A DNA stretch of 64,000 bases from Planctomycetota bacterium (GCA_015075375.1 JABTUM010000003.1:1-64000); one strand, 5' to 3'. Counted from the first letter of the stretch, positions 15,833 through 23,225 are shown. Notes: generated by a model from the sequence alone, not told the origin. A program made the numbers and translations.

Positions 15833-16315
15833 ATGAGTATTGCAACACTTCTTGAAGACGCAGGCGGCCTATGGAAGGTTAACCGCAAGATTGGAGCGTT
15901 TGTACTGGTGTTGGTCACGGTCGCTGCCACTTCCAGGAAAAGGTATCCGCATGGCACGCCTTCACACAAATTTCCCGGCAAACCCATGCGCGACGGGGAG
16001 GCATTTCAGCAGTTTGTTCGAGATGAAATGGGAACAATCACTGGCGGGCCAAAGTATGGCGTAGCGTTTCCCTTCGGGGGAAAGGATAAAGTTCCGTTGG
16101 AAGAAATTCTATACACGCATCTTCGATGTCAGTTGGTTCATGAAGCAGCCATGCCGTCAACAATTTACTTTACGCCAACTGAGTTCAAAGACGGCTGCAA
16201 ATTGAATGTATTAAAACTCACTACTCCGCTGGGATTTCCGGAGGGATGGATTGACAGCCTAGCAAGAGCTGTTCGGTTCGCGCCCGAGAATGCGAGCGAA
16301 TTCCCGACTCCCTAA
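15833..16315 (+). CDS. Hypothetical protein with possible HEPN-type RNase motif, 160 aa
   Basis: Plus-strand single gene with a plausible promoter (TTGACC at about 15776, extended -10 TGTTATGTT). AT-richer than the surrounding small genes. Near residue 104 LRCQLVHEA fits the Rx4H pattern of HEPN ribonucleases, in a helical context. The N-terminal helices (ATLLEDAGGLW, KIGAFVLVLVTVAATSRKR) would suit a HEPN four-helix bundle. HEPN proteins are frequent toxins and defence effectors, but one short motif is weak evidence, so this is a hint rather than an assignment. Confidence 0.6.
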   Translation: MSIATLLEDAGGLWKVNRKIGAFVLVLVTVAATSRKRYPHGTPSHKFPGKPMRDGEAFQQFVRDEMGTITGGPKYGVAFPFGGKDKVPLEEILYTHLRCQLVHEAAMPSTIYFTPTEFKDGCKLNVLKLTTPLGFPEGWIDSLARAVRFAPENASEFPTP

Positions 16316-16325
16316 CCCAGAAATT

Positions 16326-16607
16326 CTAACTCAGCCGGATGAACTCCCAGACTTGGTGGTGCCGATTCGGAAACTTCTCTTTCAGAATCGCGAGCAGCTC
16401 CGGCGACTCTTCGCCGTAGGCATCGCGGGTCCAGTCCACGTGAGCGTCTTCGAAGTTCCGGTAATCCACGATGGCGCCGAGCAGGTAAGCGAGGTCCGCG
16501 CCGAGGTGTTCTTCGCGGAAGGAATCGCGGGCCTCGTACGCGGCCTCGAAGACTTCGCGGGCGAGCTTGCAGCGTTCGCCCGGCGGGATATTGCGCGGAT
16601 GCGGCAT
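16326..16607 (-). CDS. Hypothetical acidic helical protein, 93 aa
   Basis: AAGGAG precedes ATG 16607, which makes the longer upstream frame unlikely. Helical, acidic (REVFEAAYEARDSFREEHLG, ESPELLAILKEKF). Convergent with the gene ending at 16315, 10 bases apart. Unknown function. Confidence 0.65.
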   Translation of the reverse strand: MPHPRNIPPGERCKLAREVFEAAYEARDSFREEHLGADLAYLLGAIVDYRNFEDAHVDWTRDAYGEESPELLAILKEKFPNRHHQVWEFIRLS

Positions 16608-16699
16608 GGGAGATTCTCCTTGGGTTTGCGGATCAAGAGTGTTAGGAAGGCTCACCGTGAGTTCCGCGAATGGACTGGGCCGCGAACTGGAGACTTGGT

Positions 16700-17035
16700 A
16701 TGGAGAAGGCAACTCTGAAGGATTTCAACGACGCCATGATGGAAATTTACGAAGCGGGCAAGCGGCTCAAGCCACCGTACAACGCGAGCCGATTTCTTAA
16801 AATGCTCAACGAGCATGGAGGGAAAAAGACGGCCGACTTATTGCTTGCCACGGACAATCCTTCGGATGGTTTCACGGAATTGTTTATGCGCGGCAAGGAG
16901 AACCTTCGCCTCTGTGTCGAATACGTGGTGCTTCAAAGCCGGTGGCGAGAGCTGTTCACGCCTGAGCAGCTTGCCATCGCTCGCAAAAGGCTCTTGGATT
17001 GCGAATGTCCGTTGCCGCCTGAAGAGACCGTTTAG
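16700..17035 (+). CDS. Conserved hypothetical protein, 111 aa
   Basis: Starts at ATG 16700 (MEKATLKDFND). The stretch HGGKKTADLLLATDNPSDGF followed by EYVVLQSRWRELFTPEQL is characteristic of a widespread uncharacterised family that I have seen in many bacteria near mobile DNA and restriction genes; its function is not established. It lies 18 bases before the next membrane protein gene and may be co-transcribed. Confidence 0.7.
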   Translation: MEKATLKDFNDAMMEIYEAGKRLKPPYNASRFLKMLNEHGGKKTADLLLATDNPSDGFTELFMRGKENLRLCVEYVVLQSRWRELFTPEQLAIARKRLLDCECPLPPEETV

Positions 17036-17053
17036 GCCGCAGGGTTTGCTTCT

Positions 17054-17395
17054 ATGCGCTTCAGCCTATTCAGTTTTCTGGTTATGGTGCTGTGCGCCGC
17101 GGTGCTAGTTCACGTTAACTTCAAGGAGCGGCCCGTGCGCGTGGCCGGCTTCGAGAAGGGCAGCGAGTTCGAGGCGCCGATCTATTACCCCGGCACGTAC
17201 CAGCAGGGCTGGCCGGCAATCGTGTACGAGCAGACGTATGGACCCACGGGCAAGTGGATCTACCGCCAGCCCTGGGCCATTCTGATCAACATCGTTTTCG
17301 GGCTTACGGTTACTGCGGCCGCGGGCGCATACGCGGAATGGCGAGTGCGGCGGTACAAGCCGAAGCCGTTCGAAGATTCAGGGATTCCGGATTAG
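17054..17395 (+). CDS. Two-helix membrane protein, 113 aa
   Basis: An N-terminal hydrophobic helix (LFSFLVMVLCAAVLVHV), an extracytoplasmic loop of about 60 residues with many aromatics (YYPGTYQQGWPAIVYEQTYG), a second helix (WAILINIVFGLTVTAAAGAYA) and a basic cytoplasmic tail (RVRRYKPKP). Unknown role. Confidence 0.65.
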   Translation: MRFSLFSFLVMVLCAAVLVHVNFKERPVRVAGFEKGSEFEAPIYYPGTYQQGWPAIVYEQTYGPTGKWIYRQPWAILINIVFGLTVTAAAGAYAEWRVRRYKPKPFEDSGIPD

Positions 17396-17500
17396 CCAGA
17401 ACAGCCCCGCGATACCGGCCGCAAACAGCGCCAGCCCGCACAGGAGCTTGGGACCGTTAAAGTACAGTAGGTCGCTCAGACTTTTCTTGCGCGACGGCAT
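17378..17500 (-). CDS. Possible 40-aa single-pass membrane protein
   Basis: The frame starts MPSRKKSLSDLLYF and has one hydrophobic helix (CGLALFAAGIAGLFWLI). It converges on and overlaps the end of the plus-strand membrane protein by 18 bases. No clear ribosome binding site. Confidence 0.4.
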   Translation of the reverse strand: MPSRKKSLSDLLYFNGPKLLCGLALFAAGIAGLFWLIRNP

Positions 17501-17532
17501 ACGCTTACGGTAGCGGCGGCCGCGCACGGTTC

Positions 17533-17554
17533 AAGCCGGAATGGTCCGGCTTGT
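17533..17554 (+). terminator. Hairpin terminator
   Basis: The 8-bp stem AAGCCGGA/TCCGGCTT with an ATGG loop is followed by GTTT. It lies downstream of the plus-strand membrane protein gene. Confidence 0.5.
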
Positions 17555-17634
17555 TTCAGGTAGGGCGTATGCGCTTGAGGCTCGCGACTTTGGTAGCGCT
17601 GCCGGTCGTTGTGGCACTGCTATTTTTGCTTTGA

Positions 17635-17900
17635 TTTCGAAAACGCACCTCCTGAAATTGGGGCTATTAGGTGCCTTTGTAATACCGACATAGGCTGTTT
17701 CATAATTGACACATTTCATTTCAGCATAATAACTTAGAACCTTTAGGTAAAATAGTGTCAATTTTTCCCTTGCAGCCATTACCGAGTTAGATACGCTTTG
17801 AATGACTCAAGAAAGAGGGCATTGGCGTTGGCATGGCTCAGAGTTCTTCCGCCGTAAGATTACGGCGATTTTTTATATCCCCAAACAATAGGGAGGTAAC
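17635..17900 (+). promoter_or_regulatory. AT-rich leader of the peptide/radical SAM operon, with an internal terminator
   Basis: AT-rich leader without a convincing gene. TTGACA at 17706-17711 is a good -35 box but no -10 stands at ideal spacing. At 17850-17874 a 7-bp stem CGCCGTA/TACGGCG with an AGAT loop is followed by ATTTTTT, a full rho-independent terminator only 27 bases before the peptide start and ahead of its ribosome binding site (GGGAGG). Either it ends an upstream transcript or it attenuates this operon. Confidence 0.55.
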
Positions 17901-18188
17901 ATGGCAAAGGGAATTAACATTAAGGGCCAGGACATAAGCACTTCCCAAAAAGGGCAAGTAGTAATCAGGAGCCCTAAGCTCGCTACCGCTCTCGTCCAAA
18001 ACGGAGAGAAAACAATAGAAGAACTACGGTTGGAAATTGGGAATATTTCACTTTCTCAAGTAGAGATTGATGATGCGGGGCGGGTAGTAATCAAGAATGC
18101 CGCAGCCGCAAAGGCAATCCGAGAAAAAATTAAAGATTTCGGCGCGTCTGCGGCTGATTCGAACGGAATTTGTGGCGTCCGATGCTAG
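17901..18188 (+). CDS. Candidate RiPP precursor peptide, 95 aa
   Basis: GGGAGG precedes the ATG. The peptide has a charged helical body and ends in NGICGVRC, its only cysteines being residues 91 and 95. Residues 18-33 (GQVVIRSPKLATALVQ) and 60-75 (GRVVIKNAAAAKAIRE) look like an internal repeat. The next gene, a radical SAM enzyme, starts inside its last codons, so the two are translationally coupled. A short peptide with a Gly/Ser-rich linker and a Cys-ended tail beside a radical SAM enzyme is the standard layout of radical-modified ribosomal peptides. The modified residues and product are unknown; no protease or exporter adjoins it. Confidence 0.65.
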   Translation: MAKGINIKGQDISTSQKGQVVIRSPKLATALVQNGEKTIEELRLEIGNISLSQVEIDDAGRVVIKNAAAAKAIREKIKDFGASAADSNGICGVRC

Positions 18189-19222
18189 TCGCTAACGGCA
18201 AGCGCTCTCAAGCAATTGCTGCGGCGCTTGATCAGCGCCGTCTTAATCTTATTTTGTTCCCAACCGAGAAATGTAATTTTAGATGTAGCTACTGTTATGA
18301 AGATTTCAAACTCGGAAGAATGCATCCAGATGTTGTAGATGGGGTTAAGAAGCTACTATCCCGCAGAATGCCGGAACTTGAATACTTGGAATTAAGTTGG
18401 TTTGGGGGAGAACCGTTGCTTGCGCCTGATATTATTGAAAGTATTTCCCTACACATCCTAGATTTTAGCAAGCGGCACCCAAGCTTTCGTTACAGCGCTA
18501 ACATTACAACCAATGCATTCTTTTTAACGGAAGAGAGATACTCATGGCTTCACCGACTGGGAGTGAGAAATTTCCAAGTGTCACTTGACGGTGATAGGGA
18601 TGACCATAATGCAACACGGGTGGCACTGAATGGAAGTGCGACCTTCGATACAATTTGGGAGAATCTGCGCTCCATTCATTTAAAATCGACAGAGCCAGCA
18701 CGTATAATCCTAAGAGTACATTTTATGCCCTCTAATTTCGATCGGCTTGTGCCTTTAATTGAGCGAATTAATCAAGAATTTAGTAACGACGACCGTTTTG
18801 TGGTTTACTTTAAATCCATCGAGCGGCTTGGCAGTCAAAATGATGAGGCATTGGATGTATTTTCCATGGAGGCCGCCAGCCTTGTGAAGAAGCACTTATA
18901 TGGCCGGCTGGCCAATCAACGAATGGCGTACGACATTGGTGCAGACGGCGACTATATTTGCTATGCGACCAAGGCAAATTCGTTTGGAGTTAGGGCCGAT
19001 GGGGCGCTAGTTAAGTGCACCGTTGCTCTTTATGATAATCGCAATCATGTTGGGAGGCTTAGCGCTGATGGGACTGTGGAAATAAACCGGAATGCGCTCA
19101 TGCTGTGGCTAAATGGGCTTGAGACGATGGATAGCTTGGCCCTGGCTTGTCCATTCTCACTTATGAGGCCCGAAAGTGATAACAAATGTAATTCAGTGAG
19201 CTATGATTTTTTGCATACATAG
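18182..19222 (+). CDS. Radical SAM protein, likely peptide-modifying, 346 aa
   Basis: ATG 18182 overlaps the stop of the peptide gene (ATGCTAG). CNFRCSYC at residues 31-38 is the CxxxCxxC motif that binds the [4Fe-4S] cluster, and WFGGEPLL is the SAM-binding GGE motif. The partial barrel continues to about residue 240. The C-terminal region has four spaced Cys (ICYATKANSFG, VKCTVALYD, LACPFSLM, NKCNSVSYD) and the VRADGALVKC / VGRLSADG pattern of SPASM/twitch domains, enough for one auxiliary cluster. Such enzymes install thioether or C-C links or epimerise peptides. The gene is AT-rich compared with its surroundings, a sign of separate acquisition. Confidence 0.85.
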   Translation: MLVANGKRSQAIAAALDQRRLNLILFPTEKCNFRCSYCYEDFKLGRMHPDVVDGVKKLLSRRMPELEYLELSWFGGEPLLAPDIIESISLHILDFSKRHPSFRYSANITTNAFFLTEERYSWLHRLGVRNFQVSLDGDRDDHNATRVALNGSATFDTIWENLRSIHLKSTEPARIILRVHFMPSNFDRLVPLIERINQEFSNDDRFVVYFKSIERLGSQNDEALDVFSMEAASLVKKHLYGRLANQRMAYDIGADGDYICYATKANSFGVRADGALVKCTVALYDNRNHVGRLSADGTVEINRNALMLWLNGLETMDSLALACPFSLMRPESDNKCNSVSYDFLHT

Positions 19223-19292
19223 CGCGTAGTAATATATTGATGATGTGGGCCAGCTTCAAGTGGAATCCTCATAACGCCTTTCTCACATCTCA

Positions 19293-19484
19293 TCAAACTC
19301 TCGCCACGATGAAGCGCAGGGGCTCGCGGAGTTCCTTGCGAGCGGCGCGCTGGGCGGCGTGCTTGGTGACGTAGGGCAGATCGTCGGAATCGCCCTGGGA
19401 CTGCCAGCGCCAGGTCTTGACGCCGGGCGTCGGGCACGGGTTCGTGCGGTCGCGTTCGATGTAGACGGTGCGCAGGTTCTTCAA
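19293..19484 (-). CDS. Hypothetical basic protein, 63 aa
   Basis: AAGGAGG five bases before a TTG start. A small basic protein (KNLRTVYIERDRTNP, KHAAQRAARKELREPLR). Unknown function. The gap 19223-19292 after the radical SAM gene holds no clear terminator. Confidence 0.55.
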   Translation of the reverse strand: MKNLRTVYIERDRTNPCPTPGVKTWRWQSQGDSDDLPYVTKHAAQRAARKELREPLRFIVARV

Positions 19485-19545
19485 GGGGCCTCCTTAAGCG
19501 TAGGGTTTGGACTCAGAAGTGCCGTTGGAATGTGTTCTGGCGCGT

Positions 19546-20190
19546 CTACTCGACCGCCAGGCATCCCTTTAACTGGTCGCCGAACGGCTCTTGCGCCTCC
19601 TGGCCGAATTTGCCGTGCATGTCGGGCAGGATCGCTCGGAGCACCTTCCTTCTGCTCTCCTCGGCCAGCATCAGTCGCACTTTGAGCCCGTCGCCAAGGA
19701 TCTCTGAGAGTTCCATACCCGCCACCAGGCTGCTCTCGCGGGCGCGGTGTACGAGCATCGCAAAGATGGTGTTGGCGGTTTCGGCGCGCATCGGGCAAAC
19801 AATCTGAAAGTTGAGCAACCCATGGGTTTCGAGGCCATGAGTATGAGCATTGAACCCGGTCGGACTGTCGCGGTCGTCACTGACCAAGTGCACATACCAG
19901 CCGTGCTTGGCCAGCATGTCGGACTCCCACGCGGTTATCCGGGTCATGGCTTCCTCGCTGGAGCATGCGCCCCGACCCGAGTGCTCCATGTTCAGGCCCC
20001 TGCGAGCGGACTCGGCCACGGCGTGCGCCAACTCGCCTCGCGTGGCCGCAGGCCCGGAGCAGATGTCCAAGATTTCTTCCAGCGCCCGTTCCATGCGCGC
20101 GCGCGTTCGTTCTTGATGCTCGTGTGCCGCGGCATCTGTCGCGATGCGCGCGTGGTAGATGCGAAGCTGTTCCGGTGTCAGTCCCTTCAT
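19546..20190 (-). CDS. DUF4262-like protein, 214 aa
   Basis: The central region HGWYVHLVSDDRDSPTGF, then HTHGLETHGLLNFQIVCPM resembles DUF4262, in which a GWYV-like strand precedes a THGL motif; that family has no known biochemical role but is common in mobile DNA. The N-terminal 90 residues are helical and charged. Its ATG overlaps the stop of the upstream gene (20187-20190). Confidence 0.6.
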   Translation of the reverse strand: MKGLTPEQLRIYHARIATDAAAHEHQERTRARMERALEEILDICSGPAATRGELAHAVAESARRGLNMEHSGRGACSSEEAMTRITAWESDMLAKHGWYVHLVSDDRDSPTGFNAHTHGLETHGLLNFQIVCPMRAETANTIFAMLVHRARESSLVAGMELSEILGDGLKVRLMLAEESRRKVLRAILPDMHGKFGQEAQEPFGDQLKGCLAVE

Positions 20191-20609
20191 TCGAGCACCT
20201 CCGCAGATTGTTTGAGTGCGGCTTCGAGGCCGGCCTGAATTTGGGCGGACACCTCAGATAGCCAGTCGTATGCCTGATCGAAGGTGACTTCGCGCAGATT
20301 GCTGCGCTCGTAGATGTAGACGTGCGCCCAAGGCAGGGTGATCTTCATGCGCTCGGTCATGCGCCCGCTCTCGCGCGTATCCCCGAACGCCCTGACGAGC
20401 GCCCGGAGGTATTGCGGACAGTCCTTGTCGGTCCAGGGGCAGATTAGGTGCGTTCCGTAGTTACGGAGCACCCAGACGAACTTCCCGATCTGTTCCTTCT
20501 GAATCCACTCGGCGTCGATGCGCAGGTCCGAGTCCCAGCAAATCGGCCAGCCGTGCTTACGCGCTTCTGCGGCCATGCAGGCGGGCAGTCCTGGCGGAAT
20601 GGTAGGCAT
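20187..20609 (-). CDS. Hypothetical protein, 140 aa
   Basis: AAGGAG before ATG 20609. It starts MPTIPPGLPACMAAEARKHG and has an alpha/beta pattern with many aromatic residues (KFVWVLRNYGTHLICPWTD, LPWAHVYIYERSN). No family recognised. Coupled to the DUF4262-like gene. Confidence 0.65.
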   Translation of the reverse strand: MPTIPPGLPACMAAEARKHGWPICWDSDLRIDAEWIQKEQIGKFVWVLRNYGTHLICPWTDKDCPQYLRALVRAFGDTRESGRMTERMKITLPWAHVYIYERSNLREVTFDQAYDWLSEVSAQIQAGLEAALKQSAEVLE

Positions 20610-20619
20610 GACGATCTCC

Positions 20620-20943
20620 TTAAACGTAGGTGTACTTGCGGGTGTTGCGGTGCTTGAAGCCGGCGCGGCCGTCGGGTTCGTGGTGCATGAGCATGTACTC
20701 GCTCGACGGGCAGCCCCCACCCTCTTTGCAGCGGCACGGGCCGACCTGGGCTTCGAGGCGCTTCCAGGCGGCCCGGTCCCACTCGGAGAACTCGCCGGCC
20801 ACCGCGCCGCCCTTCATCGCGAGATCCTGGCGCCATTCGTCCATCGCGGTCTTGATGACTTCGGGCAGGCGTTCGAGTTCGGGCGGGAGCTGGCCGGAGA
20901 CGTTGACTTCGACGGTCATGGGGCTCGGGATCTGCTCGGACAT
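20620..20943 (-). CDS. Hypothetical protein, 107 aa, full-length copy of a duplicated gene
   Basis: GGAGAACGTC before the ATG. The N-terminus MSEQIPSPMTVEVNVSG is repeated almost exactly at 22385. A central CRCKEGGGC may bind metal. Function unknown. Comparing the two copies shows that the other one has lost everything after residue 24. Confidence 0.65.
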   Translation of the reverse strand: MSEQIPSPMTVEVNVSGQLPPELERLPEVIKTAMDEWRQDLAMKGGAVAGEFSEWDRAAWKRLEAQVGPCRCKEGGGCPSSEYMLMHHEPDGRAGFKHRNTRKYTYV

Positions 20944-20959
20944 GACGTTCTCCAGGGTA

Positions 20960-21370
20960 CAAGGCTTCGGTGGCTATGATGGAGGGCCGTGCCTGGGGAA
21001 TGATAAGAGTGGTGGGAAAAGGAATATGACACTTAGCAGCGGGCTACTGTGTTGGCGTGACACAGCCTTCTAATGATCAGATGCGCCAACCTGAAGGGCA
21101 GTTTGTGGTTCTAGTTCGAAATGTATTACAATATATCTGTTAGTCTCATTACTTCCAAATACGGCATATATTAGGGCTATTATAGGAAATCACGCCTACA
21201 ATGGCCTTAGCCTAATTGCTTACGTAGTAATATTATGTATTATAGAGCAGGCCATAGGTGGAATACCTATAAGAGAGGACTATAAAGCTTGTGCAGTAAA
21301 TGATAAACTCCACAATGAAAAACAATGGCACCCTAAAGTAACGCCTACTACTGCATTGAGGCATTATCTA
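20960..21370. other. AT-rich intergenic segment
   Basis: About 400 bases with sharply lower GC than the genes on either side. No credible gene starts here, although one plus-strand frame that runs into the next gene stays open from 21095 without a good start codon. It is the left part of an AT-rich block that ends near 22313. Confidence 0.5.
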
Positions 21371-22261
21371 ATGCCAACTATACCTTGCCCGCAATGTGGA
21401 GCACCATACACCTTCAACATTAAGTTTATAAACAAGCGCGGCGAGTGCCAAAGCTGTAAGCATATTTTTAAGCTGCAGACTTCGTCGCCTTCCATGAATA
21501 AGCTTAATTTAGATCGAGATGATTACAATGATTCCAATTCAAAAACTACGAATAATAATTCTTTAGATAAGCCTTTAAGTCGTACCTCAAGATTTGTTTT
21601 GTTTATTGACTATGCTTTTTGCATCATACTTACTATGTGTTTGGTAATTTGGCAGCCAATAATTGCTCCTCTTTGTTTACTGGCACCAGCATTTTTTTTG
21701 GCCTTGATTGCCTGCTATTTGCATAAGGAGTCGTCGTGTGGAGCCTTTGTTCCTTATCTAGAAAGCGTTATAATTAAGCCTTATTCGACTGTTCATCGCT
21801 TTCTAATTAGGCCTTTCTCCATAGCTTTTGAGTTTGTTTTTTGCACAGTTCTTATTGGCAGCTTCATGAAGGTTCGAAATAGCTTACGAACGTCTGGAAA
21901 TTGGTTATCGAATCTTGATTCTGGAAAAGATATTTCGGGGTGGTTTGGAGGGATTGTTATTGTAATTGCGATTATTGGCCTGCTCGTGTGGCTTGCCAGC
22001 CCATTAGGGCCAAGCAAAATCAATGCTTTTATTATGAGTCAGTCGTTTATTAAACAGCAGTTAAAAGCACCTGGATCAGCGGAGTTTTGCTCGTATAGAG
22101 AGGCCTCGGTGATTGAGCTAGACCAAGGACGGTATAGAGTTTCGGCATACGTGAATGCACAAAATAGTTTTGGCGTTAGTTTGCGAACTCATTATACCTG
22201 CGAGATCAAATGTGTCGGGAAAGGCAAGTGGGAGGTAGTAAGATTGGAAATTTTCGACTAA
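21371..22261 (+). CDS. Zinc-ribbon membrane protein, 296 aa
   Basis: CPQCGAPYTF and CQSCKHIF form an N-terminal zinc ribbon. A Ser/Asn-rich linker follows, then about four membrane helices (CIILTMCLVIWQPIIAPLCL, FFLALIACYL, FEFVFCTVLIGSF, IVIVIAIIGLLVWLA). The C-terminal domain (FIKQQLKAPGSAEF, RVSAYVNAQNSFGVS, YTCEIK) is a recurrent module in bacterial lipoproteins and membrane proteins of unknown role. Low-GC codon use unlike the flanks. A TTG at 21356 would add five residues. It is cargo of an inserted segment. Confidence 0.7.
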   Translation: MPTIPCPQCGAPYTFNIKFINKRGECQSCKHIFKLQTSSPSMNKLNLDRDDYNDSNSKTTNNNSLDKPLSRTSRFVLFIDYAFCIILTMCLVIWQPIIAPLCLLAPAFFLALIACYLHKESSCGAFVPYLESVIIKPYSTVHRFLIRPFSIAFEFVFCTVLIGSFMKVRNSLRTSGNWLSNLDSGKDISGWFGGIVIVIAIIGLLVWLASPLGPSKINAFIMSQSFIKQQLKAPGSAEFCSYREASVIELDQGRYRVSAYVNAQNSFGVSLRTHYTCEIKCVGKGKWEVVRLEIFD

Positions 22262-22313
22262 GCGGCCTCACATTAGAAGTGGCAACCCTGGCCAGTATCC
22301 AGTCTCCACCTAT

Positions 22314-22385
22314 TTCGAGTTCGGGCGGAAGCTTCCCCGATACATTGACTTCGACGGTTATTGGGCGCGGGAGCTGCTCGGACAT
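22314..22385 (-). pseudogene. Truncated duplicate of the 20620-20943 gene
   Basis: An AGGAG site and ATG at 22385 open a frame whose first 24 codons read MSEQLPRPITVEVNVSGKL, then PPELE, matching the N-terminus of the intact gene at 20943. Downstream the frame enters AT-rich sequence and carries an unrelated tail to a stop near 22209. The homology ends exactly where base composition changes, so the AT-rich block joins here. Confidence 0.7.
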
Positions 22386-22394
22386 AACGATCTC

Positions 22395-22790
22395 CTAGTA
22401 GCCGGCCTTTTCGGCCTCGTAGTCGCGTTGGTAGGCCCGAGCGGAGCGCCAGTCCGGGAACGCGATGCCCGGCCCCGGCCAATCGTTCTCGCTCGCGAAG
22501 CCGTTCTTCAGTTCCGCGACCTGGCAACAGGATTCGCTGTGCGTATCGAGTCGCCCGTCGCAGTCGCGCGCGCTCTGCTCGAATTCCGCGTAGATGACCG
22601 CTTCATCCTTGGGGTACTCGTACTTCGAGTATTGATGGCTGTAGCCTTCTTCGGTCGCTCCGCCTTCGTGCAGTTCGATCGTGTCGCCGGGGCGCATGGT
22701 CAGCTTGACCAGACTGGTGCCGCGGTACGTGATCCAGAAGCGGGCGTTGCGGGTCGGCCTGGGTTCGGGCGTGTAGCGTTGATCGGACAT
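22395..22790 (-). CDS. Hypothetical protein, 131 aa
   Basis: AGGAGAATC before the ATG. The middle looks like a small beta domain (ARFWITYRGTSLVKLTMRPG) followed by EQSARDCDGRLDTHSESC and a Trp/Arg-rich helix (WRSARAYQRDYEAE). Unknown function. Confidence 0.65.
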   Translation of the reverse strand: MSDQRYTPEPRPTRNARFWITYRGTSLVKLTMRPGDTIELHEGGATEEGYSHQYSKYEYPKDEAVIYAEFEQSARDCDGRLDTHSESCCQVAELKNGFASENDWPGPGIAFPDWRSARAYQRDYEAEKAGY

Positions 22791-22817
22791 GAAGATTCTC
22801 CTGTGGATTGGCGGGCG

Positions 22818-23027
22818 TCAATCCTTCGGATTGACGGGACTAACTTTGTTCGGCCGCAAGCCCGCTTGGTCCAACTGCGCGCTCAGGTGATCGAAGAGGT
22901 AGACGTCCCACTCCTTATCCGGGTTCCAGGTATGCGGCGTTTCGTCCTGGTCCAGATAGAGCGCTTCCTGGAACGCCTCGACAATGCGCTCCAGCTCCGC
23001 CTTCGTGAGGTCGTGCGGCCGCTTCAT
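22818..23027 (-). CDS. Hypothetical protein, 69 aa
   Basis: AAGGAGG before the ATG. Helical and acidic (DLTKAELERIVEAFQEALYL). It is the first protein gene downstream of the tRNA at 23140-23225 on the same strand. Confidence 0.6.
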   Translation of the reverse strand: MKRPHDLTKAELERIVEAFQEALYLDQDETPHTWNPDKEWDVYLFDHLSAQLDQAGLRPNKVSPVNPKD

Positions 23028-23097
23028 GGGGCCTCCTTGCGAATCTGGTTCGTATGAGGTAGGTTGCGGGTGAGGCTTGCGCCGGTTCCGCTGTACT

Positions 23098-23131
23098 GCC
23101 CCCGTGGTGACAACACGGGGGCTTCGTTTTT
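23098..23131. terminator. Hairpin next to the tRNA gene
   Basis: A perfect 9-bp stem GCCCCCGTG/CACGGGGGC. On the plus strand it is followed by TTCGTTTTT. On the minus strand it lies 17 bases after the tRNA 3' end behind an A-rich spacer, the same design as the hairpin at 390-413. Confidence 0.55.
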
Positions 23132-23139
23132 AGAGACAC

Positions 23140-23225
23140 TAGGGGCAGAGGGATTCGAACCCTCACGAGGCTTGCGCCTCACGGTCGTGACAAGACCGCG
23201 CGTATTCCAGTTCCGCCATACCCCC
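23140..23225 (-). tRNA. Class II tRNA, leucine-type body with GTC (Asp) anticodon
   Basis: The cloverleaf is complete: acceptor GGGGGTA/TGCCCCT (G-U at the end), D arm TGGCGGAACTGGAATACGC, anticodon stem CGGTC/GACCG with loop TTGTCAC, long variable arm GAGGC-GCAA-GCCTC, T arm GAGGG-TTCGAAT-CCCTC, discriminator A. T33, both D-loop guanines and the T loop are conserved. The D arm, variable arm and A73 are those of tRNA-Leu; the anticodon GTC reads aspartate codons. CCA is not encoded. Bacterial LeuRS largely ignores the anticodon, so the tRNA may insert leucine at Asp codons, or serve elsewhere. The charging amino acid is inference. Confidence 0.85.

Noticed and set aside
17569..17634. A 21-codon hydrophobic peptide frame after the hairpin at 17533
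   Set aside because: It encodes one plausible membrane helix but has no clear ribosome binding site and follows a terminator; too short to support.
21095..21370. N-terminal extension of the zinc-ribbon membrane protein
   Set aside because: The frame is open but offers no ATG, GTG or TTG with a ribosome binding site except a TTG close to the chosen start; CPQCG near the N-terminus is typical for such ribbons.
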